Positions 1 through 6,771 of a stretch of DNA of 11,479 nt are shown here, piece by piece; within the stretch, counting starts at the first letter, position 1, and the number at the start of each line of letters is the position of its first letter. The notes beneath the pieces were generated by a model, which was not told the DNA's origin, did not search any database, and was given only the letters and a program-made list of their open reading frames with translations. The stretch is taken from contig DBEYOB010000048.1 in assembly GCA_048173955.1 (NCBI GenBank), positions 1-11,479 on the forward strand, given 5' to 3'. The translations under genes were made by a program, and so were the position numbers. This DNA is from CAZUFB01 sp048173955 (GTDB taxonomy: Bacteria; Actinomycetota; Coriobacteriia; Coriobacteriales; UMGS124).

Positions 1-1075
1 CTCTCGGGTGCATGGCGAGAAGAACCGTAGCGGGTGCGGTGCCGAATGGGAATACCGGCGGTGCCGACGGGCGATGCTGGGCACCGGGTCCAACGGTGCC
101 GAAACGCAATATCGTGCGTGCTAAAGCGCGCAATTTCTCAGCATGCATGCAATCGTAGGTGGGCAGCCACAGCAAGATGCCGCATAGCACGGTAAGGGTT
201 TCCCAAGGAATGTGGGCTATGCCGACTCCTCCTGTCGCGAGGGCAAGGACGGCCGCGATTGCGCCGATGACAAAGAGCGGCCGGTATGTCTCTGCGACCG
301 AAGCGCGCGAAACGGCAAGGCCTGACGCCAAGAGAACGAGCGTGCTCCCCACGAGATCCCAGACAAGCGCCCCCGGATTCTCCGAGAGGGAGACGCGGGC
401 ATTGGTTCCCCCGAACAAGACGATGGCGCATATGGAAGATACAGCCAGCGCAATCACCCAAGGGGACCACGCGGTGGCTTTGGGACGAATCTCTTCGAGC
501 GGTGTCTCGCCTTTGCGGATTCCGATGTTCGCCATGAGCATGATGATGAACGGGAGGATGAACGCGACCAGGGCGACGACCGTATCGAAAGTCAGGTTCG
601 TGACGGCCCCTTCGAATATCCGCTTTGCGACGTATGAGCCAAACACAAGCAAGAGGAACGAGCCTCGCGAAAAAAGGTGCAGTGCGGGGACCATTGTCGC
701 CACGATGAGGACGATGCATGCGAAGCCGAGCAAGACCGAGCTCAAGGCGCTGAATACGGTGGAGTCGAATATGTCTTGCCCGTATGACAGACCTGCGAGC
801 GAAGTGGCGAGCGATACCCCCAGAGCTACGGCAACCCAGGGAGGGCGGACAAAAATGCGCTCGATGCGGCGGGAAAAGACGACGAGTGCGATGTCTGCTC
901 CTGCAAGGGCGAGGATGAACGGGGCGCTTCCGGCTGCCATCCCGACTTTTGACAAGTGGTCAAAACTCGCGATTGCCTGCACCCAGCATGTGGCGAGTAC
1001 GACGGCGCAAGCCAGCAAGAGCCGGCCCGAATCGATTCGCCCGCGAACACGCCGGACTGCCTCGGTGGTGTCCAT
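1..1075 (-). CDS. Membrane-bound regulator, probably LuxR family (3' end outside window)
   Basis: An open frame on the minus strand begins with ATG at 1075 and runs without a stop to the window edge, giving about 358 residues. A GGGAGG ribosome binding site lies at 1086-1091, 10 bases upstream. The protein starts MDTTEAVRRVRGRID and then shows about ten hydrophobic segments, for example LLLACAVVLATCWVQAIASF, FILALAGADIALVVF, VVALVAFILPFIIMLMANIGI and WVIALAVSSICAIVLF. A more polar, proline-containing stretch near the window edge looks like a cytoplasmic linker. In Coriobacteriia, proteins of this shape that are divergent from a Tat-exported flavoprotein usually end in a LuxR helix-turn-helix. 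That domain would lie beyond the edge, so the LuxR assignment is inferred from architecture, position and the complete paralogue at 7257-8879. It could instead be a plain polytopic membrane protein. It probably senses a ligand and regulates FAD1. Confidence 0.65.
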   Translation of the reverse strand, partial: MDTTEAVRRVRGRIDSGRLLLACAVVLATCWVQAIASFDHLSKVGMAAGSAPFILALAGADIALVVFSRRIERIFVRPPWVAVALGVSLATSLAGLSYGQDIFDSTVFSALSSVLLGFACIVLIVATMVPALHLFSRGSFLLLVFGSYVAKRIFEGAVTNLTFDTVVALVAFILPFIIMLMANIGIRKGETPLEEIRPKATAWSPWVIALAVSSICAIVLFGGTNARVSLSENPGALVWDLVGSTLVLLASGLAVSRASVAETYRPLFVIGAIAAVLALATGGVGIAHIPWETLTVLCGILLWLPTYDCMHAEKLRALARTILRFGTVGPGAQHRPSAPPVFPFGTAPATVLLAMHPR

Positions 1076-1296
1076 CTGCTGAAATCCTCCCGTCGATGCG
1101 CGTCAAGCCGCTTTTCAACCTTTTTCGACATTGTAGTCAAAACGGTTGATGCACGTTCCGGAACCTGTTCGGCCGATTCGTCGACTACCGGGGGGCCGTC
1201 GGCTGATCCTATGCTGCGGGCAGTCGCCCTCGAGGGGGCGCGGTGATCTTGGCAAGCTGTGCCAGGCTGTATCGAGTGACAGAGAAGGGATGCACA
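1076..1296. promoter_or_regulatory. Divergent promoter region between regulator and FAD1
   Basis: This 221-base gap separates the start codons of two divergent genes and should hold both promoters. It includes ribosome binding sites for each gene (GGGAGG on the minus strand at 1086-1091; AGAAGGGA on the plus strand at 1283-1290), a perfect palindrome GTTCCGGAAC at 1155-1164 and a palindrome CCCTCGAGGG at 1227-1236. A minus-strand TTGACT around 1133-1138 could be a -35 element, but no convincing -10 box follows at the right distance. No small gene is evident. Confidence 0.5.
1115..1149. promoter_or_regulatory. Imperfect dyad in the divergent promoter
   Basis: TCAACC at 1115-1120 is mirrored by GGTTGA at 1144-1149. 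The match continues inward through T-runs and A-runs to GAC/GTC around the sequence ATTGTA. Only a 2-base length difference and one substitution break the symmetry. Its position between the two starts suggests an operator for the adjacent regulator. The GGTTGA core also occurs upstream of FAD2 at 7044-7049. Binding is inferred, not shown. Confidence 0.35.
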
Positions 1297-2799
1297 ATGA
1301 GCGAATTCAACAAATCCATGACGCGCAGGGGCGTTCTTGCCGGCGGTGTCGCGGCTGGTCTTGCGCTGGCGTGCCCTGTCATGGGGGCCCTCGCCGACGA
1401 GGCGTCGTGGGATGCCGAGGCCGATGTCGTGGTTGTCGGTGCGGGCGGCGCCGGGGCTATGGCGACCATGCGTCTTGCCGAGACGTACGGCATGGACGTT
1501 CTGGAGCTTGAGATTTTGGGGACCGCCATCAGCGGCTCGCATCTGTGCGGGGGCGGCATCGACTTCTGCGAGACCGATCTGTGCCCCGGCTCGCGCGACG
1601 ACCTCTACAACGACTTGGTGAACGCCGCGCAAGGCGACCTACAGGAGGACGTCGCCCGCTCGTATGTCGACAATGCCGCCACGGTGTACCAGGTGCTTGT
1701 CGACCACGGCGTCAAGTTCTGGGACTATGCGATTCAAATTCCCTACCAGTCCCAGCCTTGGCAGCACATGGCGGAGGGCAGCGTGGGCGCCACCGTCATG
1801 GGACCCTTGGAAGATGCCATCGCGGCCTGCCCCAACGCGACCCTGATGACCGATACCCGTGCCCGCCGCCTGGTTGTGGACGAAACCGGCCGCGTCATCG
1901 GCGTCGAGGCCGAAACGCCCGACGGCACCAAGCGCTTTGGCGCCAAGTATGGCGTCGTGCTCGCCTCGGGCGGTTTTACCCGCAACCCCGCCCTCATGAA
2001 GGCGCTCGGGCCGCAGGGTATCGACACGATCGAGCCGTCGACGGGCCAGGGCTCGCTGGGCGACGGCCTGCTCATGGCCCTTGCCGCGGGTGCCGACGTG
2101 AGCTACCTGGGGGCAGGCACGCGTCCCGGGGCCACCAAGGGCACCACGACCGGCACCCTGACCTTCCCCTACATGGGCGGCGGTGCCATCCTCGTCGGCC
2201 TCGACGGCAAGCGCTTTGCCAACGAGTCCGACAACTACGTCCTCATCACCTCGGCGGCCATCAACAAGCTCAAGGATTTCCAGATGTTCGCCATTTCCGA
2301 CGCCGTGTCGATCGACCACAGCGGAGCAAATTCCGGGCACTTTGTCGGCGAGGTTGAGCCCGAGTTCAGCGGCAACACCATCGAGGAGCTGGGCGAGAGC
2401 ATCCGTACCCAGTATCCCGATTTCGATTACGAGGCACTGGCTGCCGAGATCGAGCGCTACAACGGCTTTGTCGACGCCGGTGTCGATGAGGACTTTGGCA
2501 GCATCGGTTTTGTGGGTGCCATCGGCACGCCGGTCAAGCTCACCGAGCCGCCCTTCTATGCCATGCCCCTGAGCCCCGCCATCGAGGACGTGCGCGGCGG
2601 CATCAAGATCGACGGCCAGTCTCGCGTGGTGAACGCCATCACCCAGGAGCCCATCCCCGGCCTCTTTGCCGCCGGTGAGGTCACGGGTGGCCTGCATGGT
2701 TACGGCTACATGTCGGGTACCGCGTTTGGCAAGGCGCTCATCCATGCCTACGTTGCGGCCGAGACCATCGCGGCGGACGCTGGCGTGAAGGCCGAATAG
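1297..2799 (+). CDS. FAD1: Tat-exported FAD-dependent oxidoreductase (fumarate reductase/3-ketosteroid dehydrogenase superfamily)
   Basis: The 500-residue protein starts at ATG 1297, supported by AGAAGGGA six bases upstream; the longer GTG start at 1243 would bury the leader. Residues 7-15 contain the twin-arginine motif TRRGVL, followed by a hydrophobic segment and a cleavage site after ALA (about residue 33). The Rossmann motif GAGGAG is at 48-53, and the C-terminal FAD motif GLFAAGEVTGGLHG is at 455-468. It is a single flavin domain with no heme motif (CxxCH). The residues that bind dicarboxylate in flavocytochrome fumarate reductase are absent: the NExxxR arginine is Tyr314 (NESDNY), the HHTMGG histidine is Asp431 (EDVRGG), and the HGxNRLG arginine is Tyr471 (HGYGYMSG). 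Fumarate is therefore an unlikely substrate. The two tyrosines recall ketosteroid dehydrogenases, so a ring-type enone is possible but unproven. Its divergent membrane regulator probably controls it. Confidence 0.88.
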   Translation: MSEFNKSMTRRGVLAGGVAAGLALACPVMGALADEASWDAEADVVVVGAGGAGAMATMRLAETYGMDVLELEILGTAISGSHLCGGGIDFCETDLCPGSRDDLYNDLVNAAQGDLQEDVARSYVDNAATVYQVLVDHGVKFWDYAIQIPYQSQPWQHMAEGSVGATVMGPLEDAIAACPNATLMTDTRARRLVVDETGRVIGVEAETPDGTKRFGAKYGVVLASGGFTRNPALMKALGPQGIDTIEPSTGQGSLGDGLLMALAAGADVSYLGAGTRPGATKGTTTGTLTFPYMGGGAILVGLDGKRFANESDNYVLITSAAINKLKDFQMFAISDAVSIDHSGANSGHFVGEVEPEFSGNTIEELGESIRTQYPDFDYEALAAEIERYNGFVDAGVDEDFGSIGFVGAIGTPVKLTEPPFYAMPLSPAIEDVRGGIKIDGQSRVVNAITQEPIPGLFAAGEVTGGLHGYGYMSGTAFGKALIHAYVAAETIAADAGVKAE

Positions 2800-2838
2800 A
2801 TTCGACTGTCCGACTGACGACGGGCTGATTTTTACCAA

Positions 2839-2880
2839 CAGGGCGCGCCGCTTTTGTCGTTACGACGGCGGCGCGCCCTG
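2839..2880. repeat. Perfect 13-bp stem-loop downstream of FAD1
   Basis: CAGGGCGCGCCGC (2839-2851) and GCGGCGCGCCCTG (2868-2880) are exact reverse complements separated by 16 bases. The hairpin begins 40 bases after the FAD1 stop codon and could end or protect that transcript. A T-run does not follow it on either strand, so it does not meet the classic intrinsic terminator pattern. A Rho-dependent or mRNA-stabilising role is equally possible. Confidence 0.6.
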
Positions 2881-3136
2881 CGTATGGTGTCGGATGACGC
2901 GCAGGGGCCTTTTGTCGCGCCGGGAGCTTTTTGCGGCCCGTTTTCGCCGTGGTGTACGACCGTGCGGCCCCAGAGTGGCCCCGAACGTTCGTTGCTGAAT
3001 GCCACCAGGGCGCCGGTCCTTCTTTCTGAAAAGAATAATACCTGGTATATAGCACCATTGCGCAATCTGATACTGAGCGTGCCTATATATCATTTTCCGA
3101 ATGTCGTACACTATGCCCGAAACCGGCAAAGTAGGG
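2881..3136. other. Non-coding stretch with AT-rich island
   Basis: No convincing gene was found here on either strand; the open frames are short, lack ribosome binding sites and have unlikely composition. The segment at about 3021-3112 is clearly richer in A and T than its surroundings, with runs such as TATATAT at 3084-3090. It also holds a perfect palindrome CGAACGTTCG at 2982-2991. The surrounding genes FAD1 and the HemN-like gene converge on this gap, so neither needs a promoter in it. Confidence 0.5.
3038..3066. promoter_or_regulatory. Two adjacent palindromes in the AT-rich island
   Basis: ATACCTGGTAT at 3038-3048 is a dyad with one central base, and ATTGCGCAAT at 3057-3066 is a perfect 10-bp palindrome 8 bases further on. 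Promoter-like pieces flank them: TTGCGC at 3058-3063 and TATATA at 3084-3089 on the plus strand, although the 20-base gap between them is longer than ideal. This looks like a regulated promoter, but no gene follows on either strand, so it may drive an untranslated RNA or be a relic. Confidence 0.3.
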
Positions 3137-3492
3137 GGCCATTTCGGGCGCGAATGCGTGCGAGGGGTGTGGCCGGCGGCTGTCGTGACATGCCTCGGTG
3201 GTCGTTTCCGGCGCCAATGCGTGATTTCCAAAAACTGTTGGTCATTTTGCTGGCGAGTGCGTGCGCCGGCGCGGCTTATGGCTGCCTTTTGCGTGCGTCG
3301 CCCGCGCGGTCTGCCGAATTGCACGCCGTCTACCAGGCACTTTACGCAGAAGGTTCGGAACAGGGGGCCGCGTGCCGCCTGGGACAGCATGCACTCGCCG
3401 GCGTTTTGACCAACATTTTTCTAGAAACACGCACTCGATTCCAAAACGACCATCACCGCGGGCCGCAACATGCACTCGGTGCGAAAACGACC
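3137..3492. repeat. Cluster of six degenerate 24-nt repeats in inverted arrangement
   Basis: Six related 24-nt units were found by eye. Three read forward (3137-3160, 3200-3223, 3240-3263) and three read in reverse (3388-3411, 3428-3451, 3469-3492). The approximate consensus is GGTCGTTTT, then five or six variable bases, then CGAGTGCRTG. Neighbouring units are 40-41 bases apart, except between the first two (63) and across the centre (148). The block 3200-3263 aligns without gaps to the reverse complement of 3388-3451 at 45 of 64 positions, including the 16-base spacers. This is not a CRISPR: repeats diverge and spacers are related. It may be a decayed mobile or REP-like element, or a structured RNA. 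Confidence 0.7.
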
Positions 3493-3673
3493 GCCGCAGG
3501 CCGTTATATGTCGTACCCGAGGGATTACTCACGGGAATTCCGGTGGAGAGGAGGGTCTTCGACGCGACGTCCGTGCTTATCGTCGATCTCCCCACGGCTT
3601 GCTCCCATGATGTTGGAGCTCATGCCAAGCGTGGCATCTGATGGTTTCAAGGCGGCCATCGCGCACGGCTGCC
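3493..3673. other. Non-coding stretch downstream of the HemN-like gene
   Basis: No gene is recognisable here. A small hairpin with six-base arms, ATGCCA and TGGCAT around AGCG, lies at 3622-3637, about 40 bases past the stop codon of the HemN-like gene. It lacks a following T-run on the minus strand, so it is at best a weak terminator. Confidence 0.4.
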
Positions 3674-4717
3674 CTACACCTCCCGCACGACCTCGATGAG
3701 CGCGCGGTAGTCGCCGCCGCAGGCGAGGTAGCGCTGCAGGTCGGTGGTGTTCTTGGTCCAAAAGCCGTCGGTCAGCGTCTGGGCGCCGAGGCCCACGCCG
3801 AGGTACTCGTGGCCGCGCCCCGCCGCCTTCCGCGCCATGCGCTCCGCCACAAACGCGGGCGTTGTGTCCGCGCGGGTCATGAAGTCGGGCGCGACCTCTC
3901 GATAGCCCCGGGTCGCCAAAGCGCCGCGCAGACCGGCGAGACCCTCGTCGGCGAACGCGGCCGCCTGCTCCTCCGGCGTCCCGAGCGCGACGAACTCCAC
4001 GTGCGCGGGACGGTAGTGGTTGATCTGGCCCAGCAGGTAGCGCCACGTCTCGGCCGTGCGGCCGGGGACGTCGACGGGCAGGCGGAGGCCGAACTCGCCC
4101 GCGCCGTAGCTGCCGAGCACGTTGAGCGTCTTGCCGAGCGCCTGCAGGGCGTTGGGCAGGCCGAGGTCGCGGCTCTCGCGGGCCGAGAGCGTGGGGAGCT
4201 CGAACATGAGCGCGCCCACGTGCTCGTCGAGGTAGGCGCTTGCGGCGTACATGTCCACCGAACCCGGGAACGTGGCTGCCTCCACGGTGAGCCCCTCGGT
4301 CACGTAGAAGTTGCGCCGCACGGAGCGCAGGATGTCGCGGAAGTCGTCCGGGTACAAAAGCCCCAGGTATCCGCCCGAAAAGAACGCACTGCCCACGATG
4401 CGCCGCGGGGCTGCGGCATCGGTCGTCGCCGCGGACCCGGTGCCGCTCGTACCGGCGGCCCCGGTGTCACCGGCGTCCGCGCCCGCCGCCTCGACCTGCT
4501 GCGAAGCCGCAGTCTCCCCGCCGCAGCCCACGTCGGCGCCCAGGCTTGCGATCTCCGCCATGAGCGCCTTGGTGTAGCGCGCCACGAGCGCGTCGTTGGG
4601 CTTGCCTGCAGGATCGCCATGGTCGAAGTCGCGCTCGCGCCAGTACGAAAACGGCAGGTGTATGTCGAGGGCGACCACGGTGTCGCCGAAGTCGGCGCGG
4701 GGTGCTGCGACGGGCAT
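3674..4717 (-). CDS. HemN/HemW-like protein lacking the radical-SAM cysteines
   Basis: The 347-residue protein starts at ATG 4717 with AGGAGG at 4727-4732, nine bases upstream. It matches the HemN/HemW (oxygen-independent coproporphyrinogen oxidase, heme chaperone) family along most of its length: LDIHLPF (17-23), FFSGGYLGLL (112-121, family FFGGGTPSLL), EAATFPGSVD (146-155, family EANPGTVD), LPVDVPGRTAETW (213-225) and YLGVGLGAQ (305-313). The family motif LPFCxxxCxxC reads Ser24, Glu28 and Phe31, so no SAM-binding 4Fe-4S cluster can form there. The GGGTP SAM loop is SGGYL, and the HemW heme motif HNxxYW is missing. Residues 64-105 are a low-complexity Ala/Gly/Thr insert. It follows FAD2 on the same strand after 131 bases, so it may serve that enzyme. 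Relatedness to HemN/HemW is fairly sure; function is unknown. Confidence 0.8.
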   Translation of the reverse strand: MPVAAPRADFGDTVVALDIHLPFSYWRERDFDHGDPAGKPNDALVARYTKALMAEIASLGADVGCGGETAASQQVEAAGADAGDTGAAGTSGTGSAATTDAAAPRRIVGSAFFSGGYLGLLYPDDFRDILRSVRRNFYVTEGLTVEAATFPGSVDMYAASAYLDEHVGALMFELPTLSARESRDLGLPNALQALGKTLNVLGSYGAGEFGLRLPVDVPGRTAETWRYLLGQINHYRPAHVEFVALGTPEEQAAAFADEGLAGLRGALATRGYREVAPDFMTRADTTPAFVAERMARKAAGRGHEYLGVGLGAQTLTDGFWTKNTTDLQRYLACGGDYRALIEVVREV

Positions 4718-4754
4718 GGGTTCCTACCTCCTGGCGTTTGCGGACTTGCAAAGG

Positions 4755-4787
4755 GCGGCGTGCCCCGCATGGCGCAGGGCACGCCGC
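4755..4787. repeat. Perfect 11-bp stem-loop between FAD2 and the HemN-like gene
   Basis: GCGGCGTGCCC (4755-4765) and GGGCACGCCGC (4777-4787) are exact reverse complements with an 11-base loop. The hairpin lies 61 bases after the FAD2 stop codon and ahead of the ribosome binding site of the HemN-like gene. On the minus strand the stem is followed by only CCUUU, so it would be a leaky terminator, a processing site or a 3'-end stabiliser that sets unequal expression of the two genes. Confidence 0.55.
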
Positions 4788-4848
4788 GCTGACGTGCTTT
4801 TGGGAGACGCGCCCCTTGGCGGTGACGCGCCGGTGGTGAGGCGCTGGC

Positions 4849-6771
4849 TTACGCGTTGTCCTCGGCCAGGAACTCGGCGGCGAGCTTGCCGGTGGTCACG
4901 TCAAAGCCGTGGTTCATGCCTCCGAGCGGGGTCATGTAGCAGTTGGCATGGCGGCCGCCCACCAGCACGCCGGCGCAGTACACGCCGGGGATGGGCTTGC
5001 CGGTGCTCGGGATCACGGGCTGCAGGCGCTTGTTGGTCATGATGCCTTCCTGGCCCATGCGGCCCACGGTGCCGGCGGTCACGCCAAAGGCGTAGAACGG
5101 GCCTTCCTCGATGGGGAAGAGCATCCACGAGGCCTTGCCGTAGCGGGTGTCCTTGCCCGAAGCCACGATCTCGTTGTACTCGGCCACCTCGGCGAGCATG
5201 TTGGCCTGGGCCTCCTCGTTGTCCGGGTACACCATGGCGGCGAGCTCCTCGAGCGTCTCGGCGCCGTAGCGCACGTCGCCGGGCCAGCTCCAGTAGTTGC
5301 CGATGGCGATGCCCTCGGGGTTGCCCACGCCGGCGCGCAGCTCCTCGTCGAGGATGTCGAGGTAGAACTCGGTGCCGTCGCACTCAGTGCCGTCGGCCTT
5401 GGTCTTGGTGCCGTTGGTGTAGGCGGCGGCGTACTCGTTCTCGAGCGTGCCGGGCATGGTCCACGGCGTGTGGTTCACCGAGTCGATGGCCATGTGCGAC
5501 ATGTTCTGGAAGTCCAGGTCGCGCCTCCAGTTGGAGTCGTAGATCTTCCACTGGGTTTGTCCGGGCTGCCAACGCAGCTCGAGGCCGAGCGTCCAGCACT
5601 GGTCGTCCTCGTTGTGGAAGCGCTGGCCGTTGTTGTTGAGGGCGAGGCCCGCGGCGGGGTCGAGCATCGAGAGCACGCAGCCGTCGGCCTGGCGGAACGG
5701 CTCGATGTCGGCGCCCTCCCACACGAGCATGCGGTGGCCGTCGCCCGAACCGCCAAAGCCCGAGCTCGAGGGGAAGTCGTTGCCGTTGCGCAGGGTGTAC
5801 ATGCCCTCCTCGACGCCGATCTCCATCATGATGTCCTTGGCGGTGCCGTGGTAGCCCGTGGACAGGATGACGCCCTTGTTGGCGGTGTAGTGGTTGTAGG
5901 TGACGTTGCCCTCTTCGTCGGTGACCTTGGTGATGATACCGTTGACCTTGCCCGCATCGTCCTTGGTCAGCATGTAGCCGCGCTCGTTGAAGTGGAAGTC
6001 GGCGCCGTTGTCGACGCAGAACTGGTACAGGTTGTGGCCGGCCTGCGCCCACGACTGGTACGTGAAGTCTACGGTGCCGATGTAGGTCTTGTACTTGGCG
6101 TCGGGCTGGGACAGGTCGTAGCCCTCGGGGCGCGGGTAGTAGATCATGCTGCGGTAGTCGTAGCTGCCGTCCTCGCCCTTCTCGGGCATGAGCTCCTCGT
6201 ACCAGTCAAAGGCCTCGCCGGAGTGCTCGGCAAAGAGCTTGGCGATCTCGATGTTGCAGCGGTTGTTGTGCATGTCCATGTAGTGGCGCACAAAGTCGGT
6301 GGTGTCGATCTCGTAGTCGGCCCAGTCCTCGCCGTTCTTCTCGACCTCGCGCTTGAACAGGTCGCAGTTCACCGTGGCGCACTGGAAGCCGTGGATGTCG
6401 TAGGTGGCGTCGGTCTCGATGCCGATGACGCTGCAACCGAGCTCGAGGCTGCGGCGCACGGCGTTGAGGCCGGTGAGGCCCGTGCCCACCACGATGACGT
6501 CGGCGGAGCCGGCCTCGGTGGCCTCGGGCTGCTCGGGCTTGGTGCGCCAGTCGAACATGTGGAGCTCGGGGGTGAGCCACAGGGGCGTGCCGAACTCGGT
6601 GAGCTCCACGGTCTCGGAGATCTCCATCGTGGGGGTGGCGGGGGCTTCCTCCTCGGCCGCCTCGTCGGCGCGGGCGGGGGTGGCGTTGGCGGCGACGGCC
6701 GCGCCGGCCACGGCGACGCCGGTCAGGGCGGCGCGCTTGAGGAACTCCTGCCTGGAGATGCGTTCTTGCAT
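4849..6771 (-). CDS. FAD2: large exported FAD-dependent oxidoreductase (FAD_binding_2 type) with atypical Tat leader
   Basis: The 640-residue protein starts at ATG 6771, set by a strong AAGGAGGG at 6777-6784. Upstream in-frame starts would displace the leader. Residues 6-12 read SRQEFLK, a Tat motif in which the second arginine is glutamine. A hydrophobic alanine-rich segment and the site ARA/DE (about 35/36) follow. The Rossmann motif GTGLTG is at 96-101 with Glu119 ending the second strand, and the C-terminal FAD segment is PIPGVYCAGVLVGG (593-606). At about 120 residues longer than FAD1 or FAD3, it has extra loops between 200 and 260 and between 395 and 500. Fumarate reductase landmarks are missing: HNEDDQC (386-392) has Cys where the catalytic Arg belongs, and VGRMG replaces HHTMGG. 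There is no heme motif. The substrate cannot be predicted. It lies between a LuxR-type regulator and the HemN-like gene, all on one strand. Confidence 0.87.
   Translation of the reverse strand: MQERISRQEFLKRAALTGVAVAGAAVAANATPARADEAAEEEAPATPTMEISETVELTEFGTPLWLTPELHMFDWRTKPEQPEATEAGSADVIVVGTGLTGLNAVRRSLELGCSVIGIETDATYDIHGFQCATVNCDLFKREVEKNGEDWADYEIDTTDFVRHYMDMHNNRCNIEIAKLFAEHSGEAFDWYEELMPEKGEDGSYDYRSMIYYPRPEGYDLSQPDAKYKTYIGTVDFTYQSWAQAGHNLYQFCVDNGADFHFNERGYMLTKDDAGKVNGIITKVTDEEGNVTYNHYTANKGVILSTGYHGTAKDIMMEIGVEEGMYTLRNGNDFPSSSGFGGSGDGHRMLVWEGADIEPFRQADGCVLSMLDPAAGLALNNNGQRFHNEDDQCWTLGLELRWQPGQTQWKIYDSNWRRDLDFQNMSHMAIDSVNHTPWTMPGTLENEYAAAYTNGTKTKADGTECDGTEFYLDILDEELRAGVGNPEGIAIGNYWSWPGDVRYGAETLEELAAMVYPDNEEAQANMLAEVAEYNEIVASGKDTRYGKASWMLFPIEEGPFYAFGVTAGTVGRMGQEGIMTNKRLQPVIPSTGKPIPGVYCAGVLVGGRHANCYMTPLGGMNHGFDVTTGKLAAEFLAEDNA

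Noticed and set aside
947..965. TTTTGAC/GTCAAAA dyad with five-base centre
   Set aside because: It lies within the coding sequence of the regulator, about 110 bases into the gene, and is most simply explained as chance.
159..1082. 307-residue open frame on the plus strand
   Set aside because: It is the mirror of the membrane protein frame on the minus strand, rich in Thr, Arg and Met without domain features. The minus-strand frame has hydrophobic helices and a good ribosome binding site.
1639..2838. 399-residue frame antisense to FAD1
   Set aside because: Shadow of FAD1; no recognisable domain and no support for its start.
3137..3492. CRISPR array
   Set aside because: Units diverge strongly, switch orientation halfway, have short related spacers and have no cas genes nearby.
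2854..3699. Overlapping open frames in the gap between FAD1 and the HemN-like gene
   Set aside because: They run through hairpins and the repeat cluster, lack ribosome binding sites and show no protein-like pattern.
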